Source: Gorsachius magnificus (lineage: Eukaryota > Chordata > Aves > Pelecaniformes > Ardeidae). From it: a stretch of 64,000 nucleotides of DNA. How positions within the stretch are numbered: the stretch's first letter is position 1; every line of letters starts with the position of its first letter. Below the pieces are notes generated by a model. It was not told where the DNA came from. It did not search any database and saw only the letters and a list, made by a program, of their open reading frames with translations. The stretch covers positions 87,543,684-87,607,683 of the forward strand of contig CM067082.1 of the NCBI GenBank assembly GCA_034008185.1, given 5' to 3'. Below are positions 48,375 through 59,325 of this stretch, in pieces. A program made the translations under genes and the position numbers.

Positions 48375-50178
48375 AGATATCCAGGGAAGGTGAGGGTAGG
48401 GGGAAGAGAACTTCCAATAACTTGGCAGTCATATAAAAACAAACAATAATCAGAGTTAGTTAAAATTTCACAACAGGAAATGTAGAGAGCCAAATCATAC
48501 TCCCTGCGCACCACTCGAGTAACCACACTGTGCTCTGGGGAGTCCTGGGGGCAAAGGATCTTCCCACCCAGATGTTCCACAGCTGCAGCAGGGTAGGCAG
48601 AATGGGCTGCTTCATTGAGGAAAGCATGGTCATGTGGGGAAAGTGTTTGTCTGAGATTTGCAAAGCCACAGAAGGGAAATGCTCAGGTCCATTAACTGGC
48701 ATTCAAACCAAGGTGACCTGGAAGTCCCAGGCTTATCTGTCATTTTTTTGCTCTTTCATGGGGAAAAGAAATCAGAGCTGTAATGTCACTGAGGGTGGTC
48801 AGGAGGTAATGCGCCTAGCCTGTCTTTCAGCCCATTCCTTGTCCACAGTTGGTAATATTATCCCAAACATTTTTTCCTAAACAAATACAGCTTACTATAA
48901 AGCTAGAGGCCAGACATCACATTTTTATTTGCATCTGACCTTCCTCTGAATCAGGAGTGTTTGAAAATAGGTCACTGTTCCATCCTCAGTCATACCAGAG
49001 AACACATTTAGTTGTGCATGTGGTACGTACTTTTAATGGAAAAGTTTACCTAATGCATATTATGTTGTGCTATAGGATAGTTACACCTTCCCTCTTCTTT
49101 TAGCTCCTATGTTACTGCTAACATAGACCAGAAAACACTGACACCCCTGATGGAAAGGTACCTTTTTAGTTTATACAAACCACATTAGTGTGACAAAGCT
49201 TAAAATAACTGCTCTTAAAAGAAAAAAGCATTTATGGGAAGCACGTTATTTCCTTGGCCCCTATTTCTCATGCATTGATGATTATAGTTGTTAACAAATC
49301 ACTGCAGTATTTCTTCTGTGTATCAAATTTATGAGCTTGAAATTCCAATAGAGCTGATCAGTGCTGAGCTCTAGCAAATCTCGATGGAGGGGAGAAAAAA
49401 ACACTAGAGAAAATAAGGGTCACAAAAGAAGTAGGTGGCATAAGAGTATTCTAGGGAAGAAAGCACAGCATCAAAAAGCAGGCCACAGGAGTTATGTTTC
49501 TAGCTTGGACATGGACCTCATGTTTCATCTCTTGTGCTGCTTCTTGGCATGTCCATCTTGTTCACATAAGTGCAAATTTGTTGTCTCCTACTCTGTGTGG
49601 ACCACATGCTTAGCCTGATGGGAGCAGCTTCTACTCCAACAGAAATTGGCAAGTCATGCCTGTGTGTTTGCAGCCTGAAGACTGCCTACCCTCAGTGATG
49701 CCAGTCTCCAGTTGCTGGGAAAATAGTGATAGTTCTATGGCTTGTATCAGGCAGCCTGTAAGTTTGTGATGAATCAGTGCTTGCTTCTCACACTAAACTT
49801 GCAACAGAGCAGTTCAGAGACTTTTTCAACCCAAGTGTGTAAGGTGAGGCTCCAGAAGCCTTCAGGCTTCTAAATTAGGGTTGGACTCTCCAAGATGCAA
49901 AGCAGCTGCAGGTCATCTTCCAGTGGCTGCTTCTCCTCATCACTCCTGTTGGGCCACAGGTCCTCAGTGCCTCAGAAACTCATGCTACTTCTGCTCAAGT
50001 AAAAACTGTTGGCTGCATTTCACAAATGAAGAATGAAATGCATTTTGTGCTCTTTATGTTACCTGCTCGCTCTGTTCACTAACTCTTCCATAGGAGCCAA
50101 TGAACTTTTCCAACTTGAGATTTTTCTTCCTCCTTCCCTGCCCCCTCCTCCCATTACACTTTCCTTGAGATACTATAG

Positions 50179-50258
50179 CTAAGAGCAGCCAGACCTATGT
50201 GAGGAAGAAGAGTGTGGATCAAGCCTTGCAGGATGAGATCCAGGAGATTACACACAAG
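50179..50258 (+). CDS. candidate internal coding exon (75-80 bases), gene unknown
   Basis: A long pyrimidine tract (about 50126-50165, TTTTTCTTCCTCCTTCCCTG and onward) precedes two possible 3' splice AGs, at 50177-50178 and 50182-50183. The segment ends CACAAG before GTGAGAAAG, a good 5' splice site. One frame is open. It reads KSSQTYVRKKSVDQ and ALQDEIQEITHK, lysine- and glutamate-rich and able to form an amphipathic helix or coiled coil. The same frame has a TGA 12 bases upstream of the first acceptor AG, as expected if intron lies there. With the second acceptor the exon is 75 bases, phase 0 at both ends. I do not recognise the protein. The neighbouring plus-strand candidates (41132-41200, 43761-43895) are also phase 0, so they could in principle be spliced together, but nothing proves that they are. 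Confidence 0.33.
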
Positions 50259-51556
50259 GTGAGAAAGAGAAAAGGCTTTTGATGCTTTCTGGCATACTTG
50301 GTGATCCATTTGGAACCCAGCAAAAATTGAATGTTGGTGAGATTTGGCTGCTGCCTGCCTTCCTGTTGTTTCCTAGCTCACACACTATCAGTACTGTAGC
50401 TATGAACGTGAGGATACTTCTGGGATCCCAGAGTCATATGGTCAAATGTTCAAAAATAAACGCATTTTTGTCAATGCTGCTAATGCTTTTCCTCAGATTT
50501 CAAAACCATTTTTCAGCCTTATACTGGAAAAAAGTTCTGATAATTTATGTTACCCAGATGTTTTAAAATTCAACAGCTTTCACTACCCATAAATTTAATA
50601 GCATTAAACACCTGCTGGCTCAGAGTAGCAGTTCTTGCCAAAAAGAAAAGCAGGAGCAGAGAGATACACTACTAATGTGCTCTCTTCCTTACCATCAGAG
50701 CTAAGGCTCTGAGCTGAAGCCCAGCACAGCGTTACCCCATGCAGAGCAAGTTTTTCTGCCTCTGTGCTTCAGAGTAGAGGACTCACAACAATTCTAGCCT
50801 GCCAAATAATAAAAACTGAGAAAAAAAAAATTTGGGGAAGTTAGGAAGGAGACTTTTCTTAGGCCCTTACTGAAGCTCGAGAAGTCTGATTATTGAAAAC
50901 TGTGGAGAAATCTGTAATGAAATATCAAAGTCTAGGGGCTCTTGGCAAGGGTGAAGGAGCACAGGCCTGTGACAGTCAGTGGCACGTACACCACCGAGAG
51001 CTGGACCAGGTAGGTGTATGAAGGGACTGACTGCAACAGGTACGTGGTGGTGATGAACTTCAAAAGGACAGGTTTTAAAATCTATGGTGAAACTCATGAA
51101 GGGAAGGCTGAAGGGAAAAGTGAAAATCGTAAATGATCGAATGAGATATGAAGTCATTTGAGAGTACAGTTTTGGAAGCAATACTGATGAACTACAAACA
51201 GAAAATAATGAGCAGAGAGTTTTAACAGGCTTGGCTGAACGTAGCATATAAAAGTTTTCAGTAACGTCCTTGCAAACAAAACCTTCAGTGTGGTGTCACC
51301 AGATTCACAAGCCCTTTATTTTCTTATTAATGAGCATTTGAATGGGTTTTTATTTATAGCATAATTGCTGGAATGGAAGAGCATAACCAGTGATTCAGAG
51401 AGAGGTGAGCATCGCCAGATTGCTGTGGGTGAGTAGCTGATGAAGAAACGGAGGAAAAGGACTCTGAGGGTGTGGGAGGGAAGGGCAGCAGCTGCCACCT
51501 CCTCCCTGGTGGTCTTTTGGGGCTGGCAGTAGGGAAACAGAGCGGGACCTGATGAG

Positions 51557-52990
51557 ATGCATCCCAGAGTCCTGAGGGAATTGGCCGATGTAGTCGCCAA
51601 GCCACTCTCCATGATATTTGAAAAGTCATGGCAGTCAGGTGAAGTCCCTGGTGACTGGAAGAAGGGAAACATTGTGCCCATTTTCAAAAAGGGTAGAAAG
51701 GAAGACCCTGGGAACTACCGACCTGTCAGCCTCACCTCTGTGCCTGGGAAGATCATGGAACAGATCCTCCTAGAAGCTATGCTAAGGCACATGGAGGCCA
51801 GGGAGATAATTCGAGATAGCCAGCATGGCTTCACCAAGGGCAAGTCCTGCCTGACAAACGTAGTGTCTTTCTATGATGGTGTGACAGCATCAGTGGACAA
51901 GGGAAAACCAATAGATGTCATCTATCTGGACTTCTGCAAAGCCTTTGACACAGTCCCCCACAACATCCTTCTCTCTAAATTGGAGGGCTATGGATTTGAC
52001 GGGTGGACTGTTTGGTGGATAAGGAACTGGCTGGATGGCCGCATCCAGAGGGTAGTGGTCAATGGCTCGATGTCCGGATGGAGACCGGTGACGAGTGGTG
52101 TCCCTCAGGGGTCCGTACTGGGACCCGTGCTGTTTAATATATTCATCAATGACTTAGACAGCGAGATTGAGTGCACCCTCAGCAAGTTTGCGGATGACAC
52201 CAAACTGAGTGGTGCGGTTGACACACCAGAAGGACGGGATGTCATCCAGAGAGACCTGGACAGGCTGGAGAGGTGGGCCTGTGTGAACCTCATGAGGTTC
52301 AACAAGGCCAAGTGCAAGGTCATGCACCTGGGTCGGGGTAACCCCCAGTATCAATACAGGCTGGGGGAAGAAAGGATCGAGAGCAGACCTGCCGAGAGGG
52401 ACTTGGGCGTGCTGGTGGATGAAAAGCTGGACATGAGCCGGCAATGTGCACTGGCAGCCCAGAAGGCCAACCGTACCCTGGGCTGCATCAGGAGAAGCGT
52501 GGCCAGCAGGTCGAGGGAGGTGATTCTGCCCCTCTACTCTGCTCTGGTGAGACCTCACCTGGAGTATTGTGTCCAACTCTGGAGCCCTCAGCACAAGAAG
52601 GACATGGAACTGTTGGAGCGGGTCCAGAGGAGGGCTACTAAAATGATCCGAGGGCTGGAGCACCTCTCTTATGAGGACAGGCTGAGGGAGTTGGGCTTGT
52701 TCAGCCTGGAGAAGAGAAGGCTGCGGGGAGACCTGATTACGGCCTTTCAGTATCTAAAGGGGGCCTATAGGAAAGATGGGGAAAATCTTTTTAGTAGGGC
52801 CAGCTGTGAGAGGACAAGGGGTAATGGTTTTAAACTAAACCAGGGTAGGTTTAGACTGGATATAAGGAAGAAATTCTTTACAATGAGGGTGGTAAAACAC
52901 TGGAACAGGTTGCCCAGAGAGGTGGTGGAGGCCCCATCCCTGGGAACTTTCAAGGACAGGTTGGATGGGGCTCTGAGCAACCTGATCTAG
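51557..52990 (+). CDS. CR1 ORF2 reverse transcriptase fragment (477 codons)
   Basis: This is the C-terminal portion of CR1 ORF2, the protein that copies LINE RNA into DNA at a nicked target. Visible reverse transcriptase motifs are NYRPVSLTS (residues 53-61), [12 protein letters not shown] (90-101), [11 protein letters not shown] with catalytic Asp125 (123-133), [10 protein letters not shown] (181-190) and FADDTKL with catalytic Asp213 and Asp214 (211-217). The CR1 thumb and C-terminal region follows, including [44 protein letters not shown] and a final ALSNLI before TAG. The frame is open upstream of the first ATG to the truncation point at about 51542, so that ATG is only the first available methionine, not a native start. 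The N-terminal endonuclease is absent. It is retroelement-derived and not a host gene; no promoter is visible. Confidence 0.9.
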   Translation: MHPRVLRELADVVAKPLSMIFEKSWQSGEVPGDWKKGNIVPIFKKGRKEDPGNYRPVSLTSVPGKIMEQILLEAMLRHMEAREIIRDSQHGFTKGKSCLTNVVSFYDGVTASVDKGKPIDVIYLDFCKAFDTVPHNILLSKLEGYGFDGWTVWWIRNWLDGRIQRVVVNGSMSGWRPVTSGVPQGSVLGPVLFNIFINDLDSEIECTLSKFADDTKLSGAVDTPEGRDVIQRDLDRLERWACVNLMRFNKAKCKVMHLGRGNPQYQYRLGEERIESRPAERDLGVLVDEKLDMSRQCALAAQKANRTLGCIRRSVASRSREVILPLYSALVRPHLEYCVQLWSPQHKKDMELLERVQRRATKMIRGLEHLSYEDRLRELGLFSLEKRRLRGDLITAFQYLKGAYRKDGENLFSRASCERTRGNGFKLNQGRFRLDIRKKFFTMRVVKHWNRLPREVVEAPSLGTFKDRLDGALSNLI

Positions 52991-53061
52991 TTAGTGGTGT
53001 CCCTGCTCACTGCAGGGGGGTTGGACTAGATGACCTCTAGGGGTCCCTTCCAACCCAAAAC

Positions 53062-53101
53062 ATTCTATGATTCTATGATTCTATGATTCTATGATTCTAT
53101 G
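53062..53101 (+). repeat. CR1 3' tail microsatellite (ATTCTATG)5
   Basis: Five exact tandem copies of the 8-mer ATTCTATG close the CR1 copy that starts near 51542. This tail is a CR1 hallmark, thought to serve in recognition of the template 3' end by the reverse transcriptase. The lack of any mismatch among the five copies agrees with a young insertion. Confidence 0.95.
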
Positions 53102-55109
53102 ATTTTGGAACAAGTTTTGTAGGTATTGCTGTGGTATTTTGGAGGAGTGGCCTAGAGACTGGGCCACCTTTGCAAGGTAGCATTAATAAATAAATTGAAG
53201 AGATATATTCAAAGTTGGAGCTCTGGCAGAACAAGCAGCCATCTCTGCTCAACTGCCGTGAGACTGTTACAGCCAAACCCCTGTGTGGTTCAGCCACTGC
53301 AAGCAGCTTAGAGTGTGTGGCTTGTGGTCGGTACCTTCTGCCAGCTGGGAGTAGTGTATGGAGCCAGGTGGTTGCTCTCTCAGACCTCACCCCCTGCAGA
53401 AGAACTGAGCTGAAACAGCACAGCGTTTAGGAGCAGCTGATTGACAAATCGGTGGGAGCCGTGCACCTCGATGCAAGTAATTTATGTGAATGATTTTTTT
53501 CAACGTAGCTTCTGGTGGTCCTGTGCTTGTACATGGTATCTTAGTTTGATTTGTGTACAGGAATAGTCCTGAGGTTTTTGTTGCAAGAAAAATCTCCAGG
53601 TAGAAGCTATAATAATAATGTTTCACAAATAGGAGGCAGTTTGCATTCTGCTCTTGGAACAAACCAATAATGTACCTCAGACTCCAAGGGGATATGTATT
53701 GTGAATGGAAAAATTGTCTTCATCCTCTCTTTCTATTTAAGGCAGCCTTTGCTGCCAGTTTGTCATGAACACAAAAAGGTCTAATGCAATACGGATTAGA
53801 CGGTATAAAAGTAAGAGAGCAGCAAGAACTCCAGATGTTCATTAGTGGAGTAGCTATTGTAAAAGGCCACTGAGGAACTTCATCTGTTCTGTTCCCTCAA
53901 AGATTTCCAGTCATTAAATAATTTTCAAGGGACTCGTATCAGCAGATTCTATTGTGGTTTATAAAATCTTTCCTTTTGAACACTGCGGGCTGAGTTCGCC
54001 ACTGGCATCGGATAAACAGTTTCACTGCAGTTGCACCCACTTACATTAATGCTGAATTTAGCCCTCTGCCATTGTGCATACATACTGTGAAGGCCACTCA
54101 GGTGCAATGACAGATGGGGCCTTAAAACTTTATTGCCCTGTATCTAGAAACATAAGTAATAGTCAATTTTGCATTGCTCTAACATTTTTAAAAGTAAATT
54201 GGATTTTTGGATTGTATTTCATTCTTACATTTTTAATAAAGTGTAACAGGCACCAGCCTTAAAGCCACATTTGCAGGATTAGATTTTCCACTTATATAAA
54301 GAAAGGCATTTTTTTCTCCAAACAAGATGCATTTATGCTTGCAATTGCAGTGAGCTATATCCTGCCACCAATTGTTGTGTAGAGAAACACCTTACCTACC
54401 AAGAGAGAAACCCAATGTTGATCTTGTTCAGAATGCCAGAATAGCTTTAGTCATAGCTACATAAGAGGCTGAACACTTATTTATTTTGTTTCCATTTTGA
54501 TTTGTTCATTTGCTTGTGTATGCTCGTGAACATGATCAGGCAGGATGTTTAGGGTGTTTTTATACCACCTTAAGCAGAGGAATTGTCCTCTGCATCACCC
54601 AAAGATACTTACTTGCTCCCCGTCCAAGTCTGCTTCTCTTTTTCTCCTCCTGCCCCCACCATCTATTCAGTGTTTCAAAGTACTGATCTTGACCTTTTTT
54701 TTTTTTCATAATTTCTTATATTGTAGTTGTACAAAGAAAAGGACTTATTTCCTGTATGAAATTTAGGGACAGTTTCTTACAGGGAACCAAGATATGCTTT
54801 GTAGTCTTGATCATCAGAGGAGTTAATTTTAAGGATGTGAATAATAACATTACCCGTAGTAATTATCATACAAATGAACGCTGGGTACTGTGGAAGTTCA
54901 GTCACTTTGGTTGTCATTTCCGTTCCATTTTCAAAATTACCATTTTCTGCTTAAAGTCAAAGAAGCTGCTACCTGAAAAGCCATGAAGACAAAGAAGTTT
55001 ATCTTGTTACTCAAGTATACAGTCCTCAAATGCAGACTCTTCCAGAAATGGAAGATTTTGGTAATTATTCTTTTTTCTTAAAAGCAGCAAGTTCTAAAAG
55101 CAACATTAA

Positions 55110-55150
55110 ATATATATACGCATATATAGAGAGAGAGACACACACATATC
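55110..55150. repeat. compound AT / AG / AC microsatellite
   Basis: Consecutive ATATATATACGCATATAT, AGAGAGAGAG and ACACACACAT runs form one compound dinucleotide repeat. Confidence 0.92.
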
Positions 55151-57341
55151 CCAAGAACAAAAATGCAGTGTGTTCCTAAAGGTATAAGTCCAAACGATAC
55201 AGTGCTAAATATTGCTAAAGCTGCTTTTAAATACTTTTTTCTAAAGCAAATAATCAGTCAGGTGGTGACAGGACAGAAAACTGTTTTTTATTTCTATGTC
55301 TTCATGAAGCTCCTGCCTCTTATTAGCTTACAATTGATCAAAATACCACAAAACCACCAAGCCTCTCATTTTTAATTAAAAGACACATAGTTTCTTCTGG
55401 AGTCAGTTTTTAAGAACTACACATCAAGCTTTCTAATTTTTGCTTCAGAAAGGTTTCTGATGCAGTTTAAAACACGATCTTCTGTTACAAAACCCCTAAC
55501 TGCTACTTTTTGTTCCTTGTGCTGAAATATGCAGCACAGAAGGCAGAGCCTTTCCTCAGCCTTTGTTGTCACAGGTGATGACACCACTGTTTGAGGCCAA
55601 ATTCAGTCCTTGATTACAATGAGAGATGGGAGTATATGCCCTTGGGGGAAAAAAGTGGTTTGGATCTGTCAAAACTTTTTGATTAGGCGTCTCTTTCACC
55701 ATGTGTATGTATTAAAAAAACCCAAGACTCTTCAGCTAAGATAGGAAGCCAGGCAAAATGCACTGAGCCATATCCTTACATGATTTCACTCAAAAACGGT
55801 TGTACCCGAGCGTATTTACGTTGGTAGAAGACCTCGGCCATACAAATGCTGTTCCTACCAAGTTCCTAGTTCTGTCAGGGCAGATCGATTCCACACTTCT
55901 CCTCGCAGGGTAGTGAAATTACAGTCCTGACAAGAAAGCATATACCTTTGAACATACAGACATGAAGTTTAATCAATAACTGCATTATTGTAAATTATTT
56001 CCTAATTAGGTATATATGTTTAAACAGAATGGGGCTTCGTGGAGCTGGTCCCTGGTTTCAAGGCTCATGGCACCATGACATAATTTAATGCTAAGTAGCA
56101 TTCTCAAATTAGTTGTCACTTTAAGACTTTCACTTCCCCTATTTTGAAACCCGAAAGACGTTGATTAACTCAATGCTAAGCCCAGTTAGTGCTAGGTCCA
56201 GTGTTAAACTTTTGGGCAGCAGCCGCCCCAAGTGGAGTCTAGATTCCTGGGTTAACTACCTATTGACTCTATATAGTTCCTGGGAAAAGAGGGGTTCCTC
56301 CAAAAGGCAGAAGAAAAGCAAAAGCAGGGAGAACTGCAGCTAACCAGGACAAAATTCTCAATGAAGGATTGGTTTGAACTCCCGTTGCTTCCCAGAGCTG
56401 AGTTGTCAGTATCGCCTCTGCAGGACCCAGCAGCTGGCACCCTGTCCTGAGGGCACGGGCCTAAAAGAGTTTCTTTCAAAGGTCTGAGCTGGGATAACTC
56501 TCATAAAGCATAGCCAGCAGGTAAAACGAACCTTTTGTAAATTAGCCTTGTGATTAATGCACTCATCCAGATGCGAAGGCTCTGTAACCCACTCCTCCCA
56601 AAGGACCTGCATAAGCACAGCTCCCATCTGAATGCCTTAAATCCCAGGGTGTGGAGGAAGAACAGCTCAACTTTTTGGGTGGAGTAGTGGCATTGGGCAG
56701 CGAACAGAAACTGGGCAAAACTCAGGGGTCTGGCTCATAGACAGCATGTTATGAGGCTCTGCTTACTTATCTTGTATGCTTTGTTTACTTAACTGTAGAT
56801 GGGTGTCCTGTTCTTGGTCTCTGTTCTCAGAGCTGTTCACATGCATTGCATTAAACTATAACAAACTAAAAAGCAAAAACAGTTTTGAGAGTGATGCATA
56901 CTTTGTTTCAGTGTTCCCCCGGGGGAAAAACTAGCAGGTCTCTTCAGAGCTTCAGGACACTGATAATCCTCACCGACTTCAGAGGAAACCATGGGCACAT
57001 TGCACTTTCAAAAACAGAAAATCATCTGTTTCATGTTGCTTATGCCACAGTAAAGGTACAACACTGGCATACTTGTAAAAACTTGGACTAAGGAGCTGAT
57101 GGTACTTAGCCCTTTCTGGTAGACTGGCAGTGTCTCCCAATAAAAGGGTTTGGAATTAACAAGGGAAAGTCAGAATATTTCCAGAGCTCGCAGGCTTGGT
57201 ATCCCTAAATAAGGGTCTTTGCCTTCTGATCTAAAGCCAATACTTTAATGGCAGAAACCTGGAGAGATCATAGACACTTTCGTGTAGTGTGTAGGATTTG
57301 TGAAGCTAACTAAGTGAACATTTAGAAAGGATTATTTTTCC

Positions 57342-57357
57342 TTTTTTTTTTTTTTTT
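57342..57357. repeat. poly-T tract (16 bases)
   Basis: Sixteen consecutive T after TTTTTCC. It could be the antisense poly-A of an old retrocopy, but no coding similarity was recognised on the adjacent right side. Confidence 0.85.
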
Positions 57358-58900
57358 ATCATCTTGTTTGTCTGGTTGATTTATCCTCCTGTCCTCCTTA
57401 CACTGTCTACACTTTAATCTGTTTCTGGTTTATGGGAACTATAAAAAGTCTTTTACACGGAGAGATTTACTTTATTTGAATGCAAATTAAAACTATTATC
57501 TTTCAGTTACAGGCCAAAGATTGCAAAATAATGCTTGTTTATAACTTGAAAAACTAATCTCTTCCCCCTGTAATGCCATGTAAATTGTTCAGTTAAAGTA
57601 GAAATGTACAGTTAATTTTTGCCAATCATTTCTGTGTTGTATATGTTCGCTGAAGTAGATAACAAGACAAAGAGGGAGTTAGATTAGAATGATATGAAAC
57701 TATAATATTCTTCACTGCTGCTGACTCTGTATAAACACAGTCTTGGGCCTAACCTCCTTTTGGTGGTTCCACTGAAATCAAAGAAGCCAGGGCTGTGCAT
57801 GTCTGGGTCATGTTTTTAAAGTTAGTGCTTATGAGAACATGAAATGGAATCGATGGAAAGTCTACAAAGAGGAGAAGAAGAGGAAGAACATATGTTACCT
57901 TTACACAAATATGATAACACAGACGATATTTTGAAGGGAGATGAAGAAATAAAATGCGTTTCCCAGACACTGGCCCTGCTCTTTCTGCTTGAGAAATTGT
58001 TGGTCAAAATCATGATCAAATCCTTTTGTGGGGCAGAGAATCGGATGACCCAGCAGCTGGGGGTGTAGCGTGCCTGTGTGCACATACTGAGACACATGCA
58101 CTAAATTACTCTATGCCAAGTAATATCTGCCCCAGAAGAAAATAATTCTGTTTCCTTGTTGTAAACAGCAGCAGGTTTTTTCTTTCGTTTCCACTTTTGT
58201 ACTTCTAGTGGGAGAACTCAGATGTAGGAAGAAAGAAACTTGTTTCATGAAGTGGGAACATGTAAGCAACAACATTGCCTTACTTTGTTATTTGTGGCTT
58301 ATCTTTTACAAAGATGAAAACCTTCCTGCATAGCCCCTAGAAAACATGCCAAGATCCACAGAACAAGGCCCAGTATAACACATCAGGGATTTTTAAGAGA
58401 CAGGAAGGGCAGGATAGAAGCAGGGACAGAGACCTCTGGCCATCTTTGTTTCAATTTAGGCATAGTGGTCCAGTATAAAGACCTAGCAGCTCCTTAAAAC
58501 CAAAGCTTGTTGTGATATAAGGCAGTCACTCTCTGATGCTGAAGTTCACCAGCTTGTCCCGCAGCTTCTGTAGGGTATGTGAGTAGCTCTCAGCACATTG
58601 ACTCGGGTGCGTCTGTCCCTGAGCGTCTCCATCCCTCTGTGCTCAGGGAAAGCAACAGGATGGTGTGCTCCTCTAAGGTGGGGCTTGGCCTAAGTAGGGA
58701 ACCCTAAACCAATTTGTCACATTTGCCTTTATTGCTCAGGACAACGATGATTCTCCTCATGGCCTGAAATCCCAAATGTTCATCGTGCACATGTTTATGA
58801 ACCTGGCCCCAAATTGTCATCATGAATGTCATGCAGCACGTTGAGTCCCAGAGTCAGGAGTAAAAATCCACCTTCTGATTGTCATGTCCTATCTTACTCT

Positions 58901-58959
58901 TGACAGGGCTTATTCCTGTCTTACTCATTATTCATTAACTACTGACAGGGCTTATTCCT
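58901..58959. repeat. 17-base direct repeat, 25 bases apart
   Basis: TGACAGGGCTTATTCCT occurs at 58901-58917 and at 58943-58959, identical. TCTTACTC also appears near both copies (58892 and 58919), so the underlying duplication may have been about 42 bases with later divergence. Confidence 0.93.
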
Positions 58960-59182
58960 CCTTCTTCTCCTTGTGCCTTTTTGAATAAAACCCCCCACAT
59001 TTCTCTAAAGTAATTTTTCTCTGAAGAATGTGGCTCATTGCTCGGTAGACTGCAAGGGGCCTACTTTCAAGTGTGGAATCTCACGTCTGCTGGAGACAAA
59101 ACTAGTTCTGTGTTTCAGTCCGGCTGCATGGACTCTTCTCTGTGAGTACAGTGCTTTAGTGCCTTGTCTTTTCCTTACAATG

Positions 59183-59325
59183 TATAGAATCATAGAATGT
59201 TTTGGGTTGGAAGGGACCCCTAGAGGCCATCTAGTCCAACCCCCCTGCAGTGAGCAGGGACACCACTAACTAGATCAGGTTGCTCAGAGCCCTGTCCAAC
59301 CTGGCCTTGAATGTTTCCAGGGATG
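59183..59325 (-). mobile_element. CR1 LINE 3' end, same subfamily as the 51.5 kb copy
   Basis: About 140 bases of a CR1 3' end on the minus strand: the last ORF2 codons (ending ALSNLI, as in the 51.5 kb element), stop, 3' UTR and a tail of about two ATTCTATG units. By eye it differs from the 3' end of the 51542-53104 element at only about seven positions over its length, so the two belong to one subfamily and are of similar age. The 5' truncation is at about 59325, where the sequence passes abruptly into unrelated DNA. Confidence 0.94.

Larger units (their letters stand above)
44734..51541. other. unique DNA holding one candidate exon
   Basis: It contains the possible MIR relic (47.3 kb), the TA/TG microsatellite (48.35 kb) and the candidate exon at 50179-50258. 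A good isolated 3' splice-like sequence at about 46829 (TTTCTCTTTCTTGCCACAG) has no matching donor nearby. Confidence 0.5.
51542..53104 (+). mobile_element. CR1 LINE, 5'-truncated, intact reading frame
   Basis: Non-LTR retrotransposon of the avian CR1 family. The copy begins abruptly inside ORF2, at about the GPDEMHP motif, just before the reverse transcriptase domain. The 5' UTR, ORF1 and apurinic endonuclease part of ORF2 are therefore missing, as expected from incomplete target-primed reverse transcription. It continues uninterrupted through the ORF2 stop at 52990 and a short 3' UTR of about 70 bases, and ends in five exact copies of ATTCTATG (53062-53101), the diagnostic CR1 tail. No target-site duplication is evident, which is usual for CR1. 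An open frame of 477 codons without frameshift or stop suggests a relatively recent insertion. Without its 5' end and endonuclease it should not be able to move by itself. Confidence 0.96.
53105..59182. other. no gene seen
   Basis: About 6 kb of unique AT-rich sequence with the compound microsatellite at 55.1 kb, the poly-T at 57.34 kb and the short direct repeats at 58.9 kb. No coding signal is recognised. Confidence 0.55.

Noticed and set aside
49808..49843. 36-base plus-strand segment before AAG/GTGAGG
   Set aside because: The acceptor is mediocre and twelve open codons carry no weight.
52154..52663. 169-codon minus-strand open frame
   Set aside because: It is the antisense shadow of the intact CR1 ORF2 frame.
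57342..57357. Poly-T as the tail of an antisense processed pseudogene
   Set aside because: Neither flank shows recognisable coding or small-RNA sequence and no target duplication is evident.
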